A stretch of DNA of 64,000 bases from CAUZIZ01 sp965218775 (lineage in GTDB: Bacteria; Acidobacteriota; UBA6911; RPQK01; JAJDTT01): contig CBDCLS010000006.1 of assembly GCA_965218775.1 (NCBI GenBank), positions 3,038,001 through 3,102,000 of the forward strand. Direction: 5' to 3'. The position numbers were made by a program, and so were the translations under genes. Shown piece after piece: positions 45,093 through 53,693 of the stretch; position 1 is the stretch's first letter, and each line of letters begins with the position of its first letter. The notes below the pieces were generated by a model, which was not told the origin of the DNA, searched no databases, and saw nothing but the letters and a program-made list of their open reading frames with translations.

Positions 45093-45413
45093 ATGCTGGA
45101 ATACAAGGGATACCGAGGACGGGTCGAATTTGATGATGGGGCGGATGTGTTTCACGGTGAGGTCGTGGACACCCGTGACGTGATCACCTTTGAAGGTCGG
45201 AGTGTGGACGAGTTGACCGAGGCATTCAGGGACTCGGTGGATGATTATCTCGAGTACTGCTCCGAGCGAGGAGAGGAACCCGAAAAACCATTCTCCGGTC
45301 GCTTGATGCTCCGGCTTCCGGTCCAACTCCATCGCAAGCTCCACCTGGCGGCCACGATGGAGGGCAAGAGCCTCAACCAGCTGATCAAGGAGAAGCTGGA
45401 ACATACCTCGTAG
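45093..45413 (+). CDS. hicB: HicB-type antitoxin
   Basis: A 106-residue antitoxin: a partial RNase H-like domain (YRGRVEFDDGADVFHGEVVD, DVITFEGRSVDELTEAFRDSV) and a C-terminal ribbon-helix-helix (FSGRLMLRLPVQLHRKLHLA, GKSLNQLIKEKLEH). It neutralises HicA and represses the operon through the palindrome upstream. GAGTAGGG precedes its start inside the hicA end. Confidence 0.94.
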   Translation: MLEYKGYRGRVEFDDGADVFHGEVVDTRDVITFEGRSVDELTEAFRDSVDDYLEYCSERGEEPEKPFSGRLMLRLPVQLHRKLHLAATMEGKSLNQLIKEKLEHTS

Positions 45414-45551
45414 CGAGTCCTTGCACACCTTTTCTTGGCGTCTTTCAGCCCACGTGTCCTGGGATTCGAGTTAGCAGGTGCGGACCAGTGACACCACATG
45501 CTGCGGTGCTGATAACCGGTCCACTTCTGAGGGGATGGAGTGATATCGACC

Positions 45552-47060
45552 CTACCGGAAGCGGAGCGAGTACAGGTCTGCGTCCTTCAAGCTGAAACGT
45601 AGGCTTACCGTCTGGCCCTCTAGAGCGCCCACGTCATTGCCGTTCTTCCAGGAAACCACCCGCGTGATCTCATCGCCGATGATCTCGGGGCACTCCTCGA
45701 CCGCGAAGCCCGGGAGCGGCTTTCCCGCAGAGTCCTGGATGCCGACGCGAATCGAGCCGGCTGCTGAAGTGGAGTAGTTGATCTCGAGCTGCTTACCCTG
45801 GAAGCGAAAGGGTTTTGTTATCATCTCTCCCCGCTCGTACGGGGCTCGGACGGAGACGAAGCCGTCGGTCCGCAGCCGGTAGCGGCGAATGTGAAAGGAG
45901 GGGGTGCCGTAGTGACGATTCACCCACAGGGACATTTCTTCTGGTCCTGTGGGCAGGAGTCCCCAGAGTACGATGTTGGAGCGCGTTCCCCAGTTCTCCC
46001 AGCCCGGACCCGGACGCAGAAACGCCTCCTGGAAGATCCAGTCGAAGTGAGTGCTCCCGGCCCGACTGCTGATGAAGACGCCGTCCGATGAATCGGCGTT
46101 GCGTCCCGGCTCCAGGCCGATCCGCTGAGCCTCAGAATCCGATACTATCTTGCGTCCCTCCATGAAGCGCATGGGAAAGGAAACATAGATGTGAGGGGCG
46201 CGGAAATAGGGTTCGGTCATACTGGTGTAGAGTTGGGCCGAAGGAACGACCCCGGTTCCAGTGAAGGTCATCGGGGTGGGCTCGCTCCAGTCAATCAGGT
46301 CCCTTGAGGTCGACCGGAACACGGACCGGAGTCCGCCCTTTCGGCTGGGGCGTCCCTGGGTGTCGACCATGTACCGAGAGTAAAGGACGTATTTCTCCTC
46401 GGCTGCCGACCAGAAAACGCAGACCAGCGAGTCGAAGGCGTTGGGGAAGGTAGTGACCAGGATGGGATCCTCCTGTGACTTGTCCCAGCGGACACCATCG
46501 GTAGAGCGGTGCAGGAAGAGCTCTCGTCTCTCGAAGTCTCCCCGGCGGCTGAATCCAGGGGTGATCCCCTTGATTCGGCGGGACGCGGGAAGCCCGGGCC
46601 TCTGGTCGATGAAGGGGATCATGAAATAGGACCAGGTGTCCTCGCCCTCGACGATCGCGTTGTTATCCCGTGTCCCTGCTACTTCGATCAGTCCCAGGTT
46701 GGGCTTGGTCCAGTTGATCCCGTCCCGGCTTTCGGCCAGGCATCGGCCCTTGACGTCGTCGCTGGCCATGCCCCGGTAGTACATGCGGTAGATTCCCTCG
46801 TGGTGAAGCACGCTGATTCCGAGGTTGTTGCCACCCTCCCAGGGGCGGTCCACCTGGATGGCTATCTCGGCAGGCTGGGGATGATGCAGTTCGAGACGGG
46901 CACCAACCAGGCGATCAATCAGAAAGTAGTCGACGAACAGGTCCCTTCGGGAACCGATGTCGAGGGTCTGCTCGGGGTTTGGTTGATACGCCTTAGCCCC
47001 TGCAAACGCAGGGACTAGAAAGAGAATCGCCAGCAAAGGGAGTGTGATTCGTTTTCTCAT
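45552..47060 (-). CDS. Secreted five-bladed beta-propeller glycosidase-like protein, paralogue 3
   Basis: A 502-residue exported protein (signal RITLPLLAILFLVPAFAGA). Same plan as paralogue 1: RDLFVDYFLIDRL, DRPWEGGNNLGISVLH, YRMYYRGM, LAESRDGINWTKPNLGLIEV, blade repeats RSTDGVRWDKS and TSRDLIDWSEP, TEPYFRAPHIYVSFP, then a C-terminal sandwich (FRFQGKQLEINYSTSAAGSI, GKPLPGF, LKDADLYSL). It stands between the toxin-antitoxin island and a hairpin element with no operon partner. Confidence 0.78.
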   Translation of the reverse strand: MRKRITLPLLAILFLVPAFAGAKAYQPNPEQTLDIGSRRDLFVDYFLIDRLVGARLELHHPQPAEIAIQVDRPWEGGNNLGISVLHHEGIYRMYYRGMASDDVKGRCLAESRDGINWTKPNLGLIEVAGTRDNNAIVEGEDTWSYFMIPFIDQRPGLPASRRIKGITPGFSRRGDFERRELFLHRSTDGVRWDKSQEDPILVTTFPNAFDSLVCVFWSAAEEKYVLYSRYMVDTQGRPSRKGGLRSVFRSTSRDLIDWSEPTPMTFTGTGVVPSAQLYTSMTEPYFRAPHIYVSFPMRFMEGRKIVSDSEAQRIGLEPGRNADSSDGVFISSRAGSTHFDWIFQEAFLRPGPGWENWGTRSNIVLWGLLPTGPEEMSLWVNRHYGTPSFHIRRYRLRTDGFVSVRAPYERGEMITKPFRFQGKQLEINYSTSAAGSIRVGIQDSAGKPLPGFAVEECPEIIGDEITRVVSWKNGNDVGALEGQTVSLRFSLKDADLYSLRFR

Positions 47061-47099
47061 CGTTACCTTCTTTTTTCTTCGCTTTATGTTCCAGTGTAC

Positions 47100-47285
47100 T
47101 TAGGGTCTGCGCAAGAATAACTTGGTAGAATTGGCGCTCAGATTTGCACCAGATTTGGCCGCGAACGATTGAGCGAAACCGCAGGCGTAGCCGGGTCTAC
47201 GTTGAGGATTTCGCGATTGAGGAGCGGCCGAAGATGGTGTGAAAATGAGATGCCAAAATGCCAAGTTATTTTTGCGCAGACCCTT
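47100..47285. mobile_element. MITE-like element forming one long imperfect hairpin
   Basis: Ends AGGGTCTGCGCAAGAATAAC (left) and GTTATTTTTGCGCAGACCCT (right) are near-perfect inverted repeats of 26 bp. The interior continues as an imperfect palindrome (CACCAGATTTGGCCGCGAAC pairs with GAGCGGCCGAAGATGGTG). At 186 bp without a gene it is probably a non-autonomous transposon or a dispersed hairpin. Confidence 0.65.
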
Positions 47286-47362
47286 AGATTCGGTCAAGAG
47301 TAGGCTCTTCTTATTTGGCTGTCCCCGTGAGGGACTGTAAGATTAGGAGGTAAGGAGCTCGG

Positions 47363-47926
47363 GTGTCCACTCCCAAACCGTCCGTTTCCCAGATGCTTGC
47401 AAGGGCTAGTTCAGGAGACCAGTCGGCCCTCTCGAGTCTGGTCCCGCTGGTCTACGACGAGCTACGAAGGTTGGCGGCGCGATACGTTCGCCGGGAACGC
47501 CAGGCACCAACACTGCAAGCCACGATGCTGGTCCACGAAGCCTATCTTCGGCTGCTTGGAGACGAGAAGCTAGAGTGGAAAGATCGAGCCCACTTTCTTG
47601 GGATTGCGGCGCGCTCGATGCGGCAGATTCTGATCGAGAGGGCAAGGGCCCGCAATGCCCAGAAGCGCGGAGGGGATCAGCACCCGATTACTCTCAACGA
47701 TGAGCTCATCGGCCAGCGTGAACGCTCTATCGACGTGCTGGCACTGGAGGCGGCTCTAGAGCAGCTGGCCGAACTCGATCCGGAGCAGGCCAAGTTGGTG
47801 GAGCTGCGTTTCTTCGGAGGTTTGACCGTACCGGAACTAGCCGAGGTCATGGGGATCTCGCCCGCCACCGTGAAGCGCCGTTGGACCTTCGCCAGGGCCT
47901 GGCTTCGGCGCGAGATGGAAGCATGA
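47363..47926 (+). CDS. ECF-type RNA polymerase sigma factor
   Basis: A 187-residue sigma factor of the ECF type often linked to kinases in acidobacteria and planctomycetes. Region 2 is LVPLVYDELRRLAARYVRRE with LQATMLVHEAYLRLL; region 4 is ELDPEQAKLVELRFFGGLTVPELAEV, then GISPATVKRRWTFARAWL. GTG start with AGGAGGTAAGGAG upstream. The ATGA overlap with the kinase gene argues that the kinase, instead of an anti-sigma factor, controls or is controlled with it. Confidence 0.92.
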   Translation: MSTPKPSVSQMLARASSGDQSALSSLVPLVYDELRRLAARYVRRERQAPTLQATMLVHEAYLRLLGDEKLEWKDRAHFLGIAARSMRQILIERARARNAQKRGGDQHPITLNDELIGQRERSIDVLALEAALEQLAELDPEQAKLVELRFFGGLTVPELAEVMGISPATVKRRWTFARAWLRREMEA

Positions 47927-48957
47927 ATCAGGAAGAGTTTGCCCGGCTCCAGGAACTGTTTCAGAGAGCGCTGGACCAGAGCGGAGAGGGGCGAGAGAGC
48001 TTCATTCGTAAAGTCTGTCAGGACGATGAGGATCTCAGATCCGAGCTGGAGTCTCTGCTGGCCGCTCACGACAAAGAGACCGAGCTGAAGGAAACGATGA
48101 CTCTGGGCGCACAAATCGGGGGCTTGAAGCAGGGGGAGCTGGTAGGTCCCTACCGAATAGAAGAAGAGATCGGTCGAGGAGGAATGGGCGCCGTCTATCT
48201 GGCGGAGGATACCCGGCTCCAAAGGACGGTCGCACTCAAGGCTCTGGCCGAGGCCTTCGTCGTCGATCCCAAGCAGCAAAAGCGATTTCGACGCGAGGCC
48301 CAGGCTGCGGCTGCCCTATCGCACCCTGGTATAACGACGATATACGCCCTGGAGGAAGTCGAGGGACGGCTCTATATTGCCAGCGAGTATGTGCGTGGGA
48401 AAACGCTTCGCTCGCTGGTCGAGGAGGGTCCTCTGCCGCTGGAGGTTCTGCTCGACGTGGCCGCCCAGATTTCCGAAGCGCTGGCTGCAGCTCATGCCAG
48501 GGGAGTCATTCACCGAGATCTCAAGCCCGAGAACGTGATGCTGGCCGATGACGGCAGCCTGAAGCTTCTCGACTTCGGGCTGGCCCTCCTATTGGAACCC
48601 CAGCCTGCCCAGGAACGTCTGACCGAGGTAGGAGCCCTTCTCGGAACCCCTTCCTACATGGCCCCCGAACAGCTGACCGGGGATCCCGTCGATTCGCGCT
48701 GCGACATCTTTGCCTTCGGGGTGGTGCTCTACGAGCTTGCCAGTGGATCCAATCCTTTCAGCGGCAAGACGCCCATAGCCTCGATTGCCAAGATTCTGTC
48801 AGCCGATCCAGAGTCGAATCTGGGACTCCAGGAGCAGGCCCCCGATCTCGACCGGATCATCCGAAGATGTCTCCAGAAAGACCCGCAGAAGCGATACCAA
48901 TCCGCCGAGGAATTAGCGACCGATCTGGGACGAGTCCGGGCTGGCGGGGAAGACTGA
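47923..48957 (+). CDS. Ser/Thr protein kinase (PknB type)
   Basis: A 344-residue Hanks-type kinase. A helical N-terminal segment (EEFARLQELFQRALDQSG...ELESLLAAH) is typical of acidobacterial members. Kinase motifs: GRGGMGAVYLAED, VALKAL, HRDLKPENVML, LLDFGLAL, TPSYMAPEQL and DIFAFGVVLYEL. Start ATG 47923 overlaps the sigma gene (ATGA). The protein ends just after the kinase domain; the expected transmembrane tail is encoded in the next, overlapping frame. Confidence 0.93.
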   Translation: MNQEEFARLQELFQRALDQSGEGRESFIRKVCQDDEDLRSELESLLAAHDKETELKETMTLGAQIGGLKQGELVGPYRIEEEIGRGGMGAVYLAEDTRLQRTVALKALAEAFVVDPKQQKRFRREAQAAAALSHPGITTIYALEEVEGRLYIASEYVRGKTLRSLVEEGPLPLEVLLDVAAQISEALAAAHARGVIHRDLKPENVMLADDGSLKLLDFGLALLLEPQPAQERLTEVGALLGTPSYMAPEQLTGDPVDSRCDIFAFGVVLYELASGSNPFSGKTPIASIAKILSADPESNLGLQEQAPDLDRIIRRCLQKDPQKRYQSAEELATDLGRVRAGGED

Positions 48958-49457
48958 CCGATGGGGAGGTCCAGGTCGATCCTGGAGAGGGAAGCGTTCA
49001 GCCTTCGGGTGCTCCCTTGCGCAGCTTCTGGTGGGCAGTGCACCAGGTCATCGTGATGTTGGTCTATAGCTGGATGGTCTATACCGTTTGGAAGGTCAAG
49101 GATGGGGTTCCGACCAGCTGGAGTTTGATACTCTTTTTTGGCGTGTTGGGCTGCGCCGTCGCCAACGGAACGCTGCGGACACATTTGCTGTTTACTTCGA
49201 GGTTCAACCGCAGCGCGATTCGAATAGAACTGCGACGAGCGGCAAGCTGGATGCTTCGAATCGATGTGGCTTTCGTATTACTCCTGCTGGTCGCTTCTGT
49301 CGCGGTCTCCGATCTAGGTCATATGAGGGCAGGCGTCCTGGCCGCAGTTGCGGTGGGGTATGCAGTGGTCGCCCTGGTCGTCGAGCCCGCCACCGTTCGC
49401 GCTATCTTCGCGGGAGGTGGCGACTCTCGGCAGGTTTCTACGGACAGTGTTGATTAG
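48954..49457 (+). CDS. Multi-helix membrane protein, probable C-terminal partner of the kinase
   Basis: The frame overlaps the kinase stop as CTGA. It encodes four or five hydrophobic segments (FWWAVHQVIVMLVYSWMVYTVW, LILFFGVLGCAVANGTL, VAFVLLLLVASVAVS, VLAAVAVGYAVVALVVE) with LFTSRFNR between them. Similar membrane parts form the C-terminus of some acidobacterial kinases. No good start codon: CTG 48954, or ATG 48867 inside the kinase gene. A frameshift that split one gene is therefore as likely as two genes. Confidence 0.55.
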   Translation: MTDGEVQVDPGEGSVQPSGAPLRSFWWAVHQVIVMLVYSWMVYTVWKVKDGVPTSWSLILFFGVLGCAVANGTLRTHLLFTSRFNRSAIRIELRRAASWMLRIDVAFVLLLLVASVAVSDLGHMRAGVLAAVAVGYAVVALVVEPATVRAIFAGGGDSRQVSTDSVD

Positions 49458-49489
49458 GTCTCAGAACCGATCCAGAAAGTGAGGAGGGA

Positions 49490-49887
49490 ATGGCAGAGAA
49501 ATTATCCAATGAGTTGGTCGAACTGTTGGGGAAGAGGACATTTGTCCACCTGGCGACCTGCATGGACGACGGGAGTCCGCAGGTGAGTCCGGTCTGGATA
49601 GACGTCGATCGAGGCCGCATTCTCGTCAACAGTGCCAAAGGGCGCTTGAAGGACCGGAACATGCGAAGCGATCCCCGGGTGGCCCTGTGGTCACCGATCC
49701 CGAAAACCCCTACCAGGGGATGATGATCCGGGGCAGGGTCGTCGAGATCACCGAAGACGGAGCCGATGACCACATCGATAAGATGGCGTCGAAGTATCTG
49801 GGAAAGGACCGATATCCCTTTCGGGGTTCCGGGGAAGTTCGGGTCAAGTACTACATCGAGGCAGACCGAATCGCCCGGATCGGGTAG
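49490..49887 (+). pseudogene. Pyridoxamine-5'-phosphate-oxidase-like protein, frameshifted
   Basis: Two frames give one protein of the PPOX/F420-dependent split-barrel family. The first (ATG 49490) holds RTFVHLATCMDDGSPQVSPV, WIDVDRGRILVNSAKGR and DRNMRSDPRVAL; the second continues with VTDPENPYQGMMIRGRVVEI, AGASKYLGK-like MASKYLGKDRYPF and KYYIEADRIARIG. Joining them needs one extra base near 49690, giving a normal 130-residue length. Either a real one-base deletion or an assembly error. Confidence 0.8.
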
Positions 49888-49914
49888 GTCCCGGCCCCTG
49901 GGAAAACCTGCGTC

Positions 49915-49987
49915 GTAGCGGTGGCCTCCAGGCCGCCGTCGGTCGAGCCAAAGGCTCGAAAGAAGACTACTTCGGCCTGGAGACCGA
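49915..49987. repeat. Dispersed hairpin repeat, first copy
   Basis: GTAGCGGTGGCCTCCAGGCC-GCCGTC, then GAGCCAAAGGCTC and TTCGGCCTGGAGACC. Small hairpins (GGCCTCCAGGCC, GAGCCAAAGGCTC) are nested in a wider pairing of GGCCTCCAGG with the final CCTGGAG. A second copy is at 57864-57931. Confidence 0.75.
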
Positions 49988-50110
49988 ACCCACGTCCACG
50001 ATGCAAGGTAACTTCAAGCTCGTCTACACCCTCGCCCGCGGTCCCGATCACTGAAATTGGGGCCACCGTATTTTCCCAGAGGTCAGGAGATCTGAAGGTA
50101 GAAAGTCGCC

Positions 50111-51862
50111 TCAGCGGGAACTTCTCTTGCCTACCGTATCGGTGGATCCCGTGAAGCCGGGGCCGCCTGCCCCGATGTAGCCATGGCTCGCACCGGAGGA
50201 ATCAGGGCTCACCCAGAAAGAGTAGAGGCTGCCCTGACGAAGATGAAACTGGAATCGAACCGGCTCACCCGCTAGCTGGGAGAGGTCTGCTGCTCCCTGC
50301 CAACGGACGGTCTGCAGTGTGGAATCCACCCGCACGGGAACACAATTCTCCCGGGTGAAGGGTGCGATCGGCTGTCCACCGCGGCTCAGGATCTCGACGC
50401 GCAGCTCGCCGCCGTCGGCATCGAGGTTGACGAAGAGATGGCGTCCCCGGAAAACCACGGGGCGCGTGACCAGGGTCCCCGCCTGCGTTCCCGCATCCAG
50501 CGAGGCGAATCCGTCCCTTCGTAGTGTGGCCAGTCCTGTGGTGCGCTCATCAGGGTTTCTCCCGGTGGCGTAGAAGTAGAGCTTATCGCCCACTACCAGA
50601 CAGCCTCCCCCAACCGACTGGACGTTGGTCCAGTTCCAGTCGCCCCGCTGCTGGGAAACCGGTAGGAAGGCCCGCCGGTCCGGCCGATGCCAGTGAAAGC
50701 CGTCGCGGCTGAAGCCGAGGGTGACGTCGTTCATGTGCTCGTGAGAGCCGGGCGTACCATCGTCATTTCCGTGGAAGATGTTGAAGAGACCCAGCATTAG
50801 ACTCTCGTAGCCTACCGCGTCAAGATTGTAGAGCTCCGGCTGTTTGTTGAGATTGGAGATGCTGCCGGTGTCGGCTCCGCTGTTGCGCAACGGATCCAGA
50901 AGGTCGGCACCGGTCCAGGGAACCACGGGACCGGAGAGAAAGTTGTTGAGAAACTCGTGATCGGAGTCGGTTTTGGGGTCGCGCGCCAGTTTCCAACCCA
51001 GCCCCTGCGCCAGGTCAGGGTGCTCACGGTAGCCCCGAAAGCGACCGGCGGGGTTTCCGGCGACCCCTTCCAACGGACGCAGGACTCCATCTGATCGGGT
51101 GATGTCGATACCGTAGAGGTTCCATTTGATGCTGTAGACCCAGACCTTTCGGAAGGGATTGAAAAAGAAGGTAGAGCGATCCAGGCACCAGCCGACTCCG
51201 GCGCCAGAATCACTCCAATGGATACCGTCAGGTGAGAAGAACAACCTCATGCCCGATATGGTTCGGTGGACGTGCCGAAGGTAGGGCGTCAGTGTCATCT
51301 TGAAGCGCTTCTTGGGATCTCGCTCCTCCAGATCCAGCCAGACGGTGGCGGTATCGTGGTCGAACCGGTGGACAATGTTGCTGCCTGGCTCCACGCCGAG
51401 GTCGGGCTTTTCCCAGTGAATTCCGTCTCGCGAAGTGGCATGGGCGATAGCCTTCTTACGTATTGCCTGGTACCAGACCTTGAACAACCCATCGCGGGGG
51501 TCGTGCCAGATTCCGCCGCTGAATGGCATGGCGCCCGTCTCCCACTCCAGGTCGGGTCGCAGGACCGGGCTGGCCGGATGGTATTGGGCCCGATGAAAGG
51601 TACGCGCAAGTGTCGTGTGCTCGATGAGGAAATCGTCCACCAGCAGCTGACGTCCCAGGTCGATAGGGATCACCTCAGGGGGATTTTTTAGATAGGGAAC
51701 CGGCATCGGCTCCAGGCTGAAGTGCTGGGCCCGAGGAGGCCAGATCTCGGGCAGCACGATGCCATTGTAGAGCTGCTCGCCGGTTACGGACCCGGTGACC
51801 AGAGACAGGAACCCCACCAGGAGCGCCAGAGAAGACCTTCTCTTCCGTTTCTGATCACTCAC
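50111..51862 (-). CDS. Secreted five-bladed beta-propeller glycosidase-like protein, paralogue 4
   Basis: A 583-residue exported protein (SLALLVGFLSLVTGSVTG). Family marks: RQLLVDDFLIEH, HPASPVLRPDLEWETG, FKVWYQAI, ATSRDGIHWEKPDLGVEP, FFSPDGIHWSDS, FSRDGFHWHRPD, the RRDGFASLDAGTQAGTLVTRP bridge and the sandwich GRHLFVNLDADGGELRVEIL through RQGSLYSFWVSP. It has the longest middle section of the four paralogues. The end of the gene lies 120 nt from the hairpin repeat. Confidence 0.78.
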   Translation of the reverse strand: MSDQKRKRRSSLALLVGFLSLVTGSVTGEQLYNGIVLPEIWPPRAQHFSLEPMPVPYLKNPPEVIPIDLGRQLLVDDFLIEHTTLARTFHRAQYHPASPVLRPDLEWETGAMPFSGGIWHDPRDGLFKVWYQAIRKKAIAHATSRDGIHWEKPDLGVEPGSNIVHRFDHDTATVWLDLEERDPKKRFKMTLTPYLRHVHRTISGMRLFFSPDGIHWSDSGAGVGWCLDRSTFFFNPFRKVWVYSIKWNLYGIDITRSDGVLRPLEGVAGNPAGRFRGYREHPDLAQGLGWKLARDPKTDSDHEFLNNFLSGPVVPWTGADLLDPLRNSGADTGSISNLNKQPELYNLDAVGYESLMLGLFNIFHGNDDGTPGSHEHMNDVTLGFSRDGFHWHRPDRRAFLPVSQQRGDWNWTNVQSVGGGCLVVGDKLYFYATGRNPDERTTGLATLRRDGFASLDAGTQAGTLVTRPVVFRGRHLFVNLDADGGELRVEILSRGGQPIAPFTRENCVPVRVDSTLQTVRWQGAADLSQLAGEPVRFQFHLRQGSLYSFWVSPDSSGASHGYIGAGGPGFTGSTDTVGKRSSR

Positions 51863-52134
51863 GGCTAGCGCTCCTGCAGCATTCCTCTCCCTCGATTACC
51901 GAAAGTGTAGCGCTTGCGCTGAAGACAGACCAGGGACTCGTGTTGAGGTGGTCCGTATTCTTCACCAGAGCATGGATATCCCGAGACATCTGTTAAGAGT
52001 GATGCCAGAGTGGCGTTGTCGCAGAGACTGGGAATCGACCAGTGTCGCGGGACGAAGATAGACCGTGACCAGACTCGTGATACTCTAAGGCTTTTGGCCT
52101 TGAACCGACCAACGAATCGAGAGAGCTGGAAGCC

Positions 52135-52734
52135 ATGTTTCTGAAGATCCTCTCGCATCCTGTATTCGTAAACCTCAATTTTCACATGCCCATGATCATC
52201 GACCTACAGCATCCCCTGATCATGCTGGAAGGCGAGAACGGTTCAGGTAAGTCGACGCTGCTCCACTCCATCTACTATGCCCTCAAGGGGGAGACGGTGG
52301 AGAACTTTGTCTATCGGCTCGACCCCAAAGAGGTGAAAATCGAGCAAGTCCATCTCTTCGATGCCGAGCAGCACAACCCTCGTAACCAGCTTCATCTCTT
52401 TGAAGGGCAACCCGAGATGAAGGAGTTTCTTCAGGTCGCCAGCCATGGACAAGTCATGCTTTCGCTCTTCAGCCAGTCCTTCCCAAAACTTCCCGAAGGC
52501 AGCGTTCTTTTGCTGGACGAGCCCGAGATGGCCCTTTCCCAGTCGAATCAGCGTCGGATTCTCAAGATGTTGATGGAGCTCGTGGATCAAAAGAACATGC
52601 GGATCATAACGGCAACCCACTCGCCGGCGCTGCTGGAATCGCCTGACACCTACGTTATCAATCTCGATCAAGCCGTCAACCGGAACGTCCTCCCCGATGA
52701 TCTGCCGCCCCCTGGGCAAAGTATGATCAACTGA
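52135..52734 (+). CDS. AAA/ABC-type ATPase (predicted ATP-binding protein)
   Basis: A 199-residue soluble ATPase of the ABC-like predicted ATPase group. Walker A is EGENGSGKSTLLH, the signature-like stretch is ASHGQVMLSLFSQ, Walker B SVLLLDEPEMALS and the switch His is in TATHSPALLES. It is compact, with no transporter partner near, and resembles single-protein ATPases sometimes found with nucleases. The 271-nt spacer upstream shows nothing else. Confidence 0.88.
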   Translation: MFLKILSHPVFVNLNFHMPMIIDLQHPLIMLEGENGSGKSTLLHSIYYALKGETVENFVYRLDPKEVKIEQVHLFDAEQHNPRNQLHLFEGQPEMKEFLQVASHGQVMLSLFSQSFPKLPEGSVLLLDEPEMALSQSNQRRILKMLMELVDQKNMRIITATHSPALLESPDTYVINLDQAVNRNVLPDDLPPPGQSMIN

Positions 52735-52751
52735 TCCCTGTCCAGGTCGCG

Positions 52752-53522
52752 TCAGTCGGTGTCTACGCCCACCGGACAGTGATCCGAACCTGTGACGTCG
52801 GCCCAGATAAACGCATCCCGCACGAGCTTTGCCGCCGAAGGGGACGCCAGCACGTAGTCGATGCGCCAGCCGACGTTGTTTTCCCGGGCGCCTCCCCACT
52901 GGCGCCACCAGGTGAAGTGGGCGTTTTCGCCGGGATACTGGTTTCGAAGGGTATCTACCCAGCCTGCATCAACCCAACGGGTCATCTCCTCGCGTTCTTC
53001 AGGGAGGAAGCCGCTGGTCTTGTGATTGTTCTGCGGGCGAGCCAGATCGATGGCCTGGTGGGCGGTGTTGAAGTCACCCATGACGAAGACAGGGCCGCGG
53101 CGTTTGAGCGGTTCGAGACGGTCGAAGGCCGCAGCGTAGAAATCAAGCTTGTAGGGCACACGGCTATTGTCCCGGGCGGTTCCGCTTCCCTTGGGAAAAT
53201 AGACGTTGGCAACCGCCATCCTGTCGAAGTGAGCGATGAGCAGCCGACCTTCCTTATCGAAGCGGTCTTCACCGAGTGTGGTTTCGATGAGGCTGGGGGC
53301 CTCGCGCGAAAATATTGCCACACCACTGTAGCCGGGTCGTTCGGCCGGGGCAAAATGGGCGTGCCACCCTTCGGGGGATCGGGTGCTCGGCTCCAGCTGG
53401 TCGGGAAATGCGCGCACCTCTTGCAGAGCGATCAGGTCCACATTGGAGCGATCGAGAAACTCGTGGAAACCCTTCCTCACGCAGGAGCGCAGTCCGTTGA
53501 CGTTCCAGCTGACGAGACGCAT
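52752..53522 (-). CDS. xthA: Exodeoxyribonuclease III
   Basis: AP endonuclease and 3'-5' exonuclease of base-excision repair, 256 residues. Motifs: MRLVSWNVNGLRSC, DLIALQEVRA (metal Glu), GYSGVAIFSRE, FVMGDFNTAHQAIDLARP (catalytic Asp-Asn) and the terminal GSDHCPVGVD. Stop codon lies 18 nt from the convergent ATPase gene. Confidence 0.95.
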   Translation of the reverse strand: MRLVSWNVNGLRSCVRKGFHEFLDRSNVDLIALQEVRAFPDQLEPSTRSPEGWHAHFAPAERPGYSGVAIFSREAPSLIETTLGEDRFDKEGRLLIAHFDRMAVANVYFPKGSGTARDNSRVPYKLDFYAAAFDRLEPLKRRGPVFVMGDFNTAHQAIDLARPQNNHKTSGFLPEEREEMTRWVDAGWVDTLRNQYPGENAHFTWWRQWGGARENNVGWRIDYVLASPSAAKLVRDAFIWADVTGSDHCPVGVDTD

Positions 53523-53693
53523 GGTTGGTATTGACTCCCCGGTTCAAGGCCAGATCATCTCCAGATCGATGTAACGATATAACAGGGTTCAGCAAAGACA
53601 AGCAAGGAAGAGGCAACGACCGAGGGCTTGCTGGATTGCTTCCCTACGGGTATGGAGACGTGAGCGGAAGAGTTGGGGTACCATGGGAGCCTT

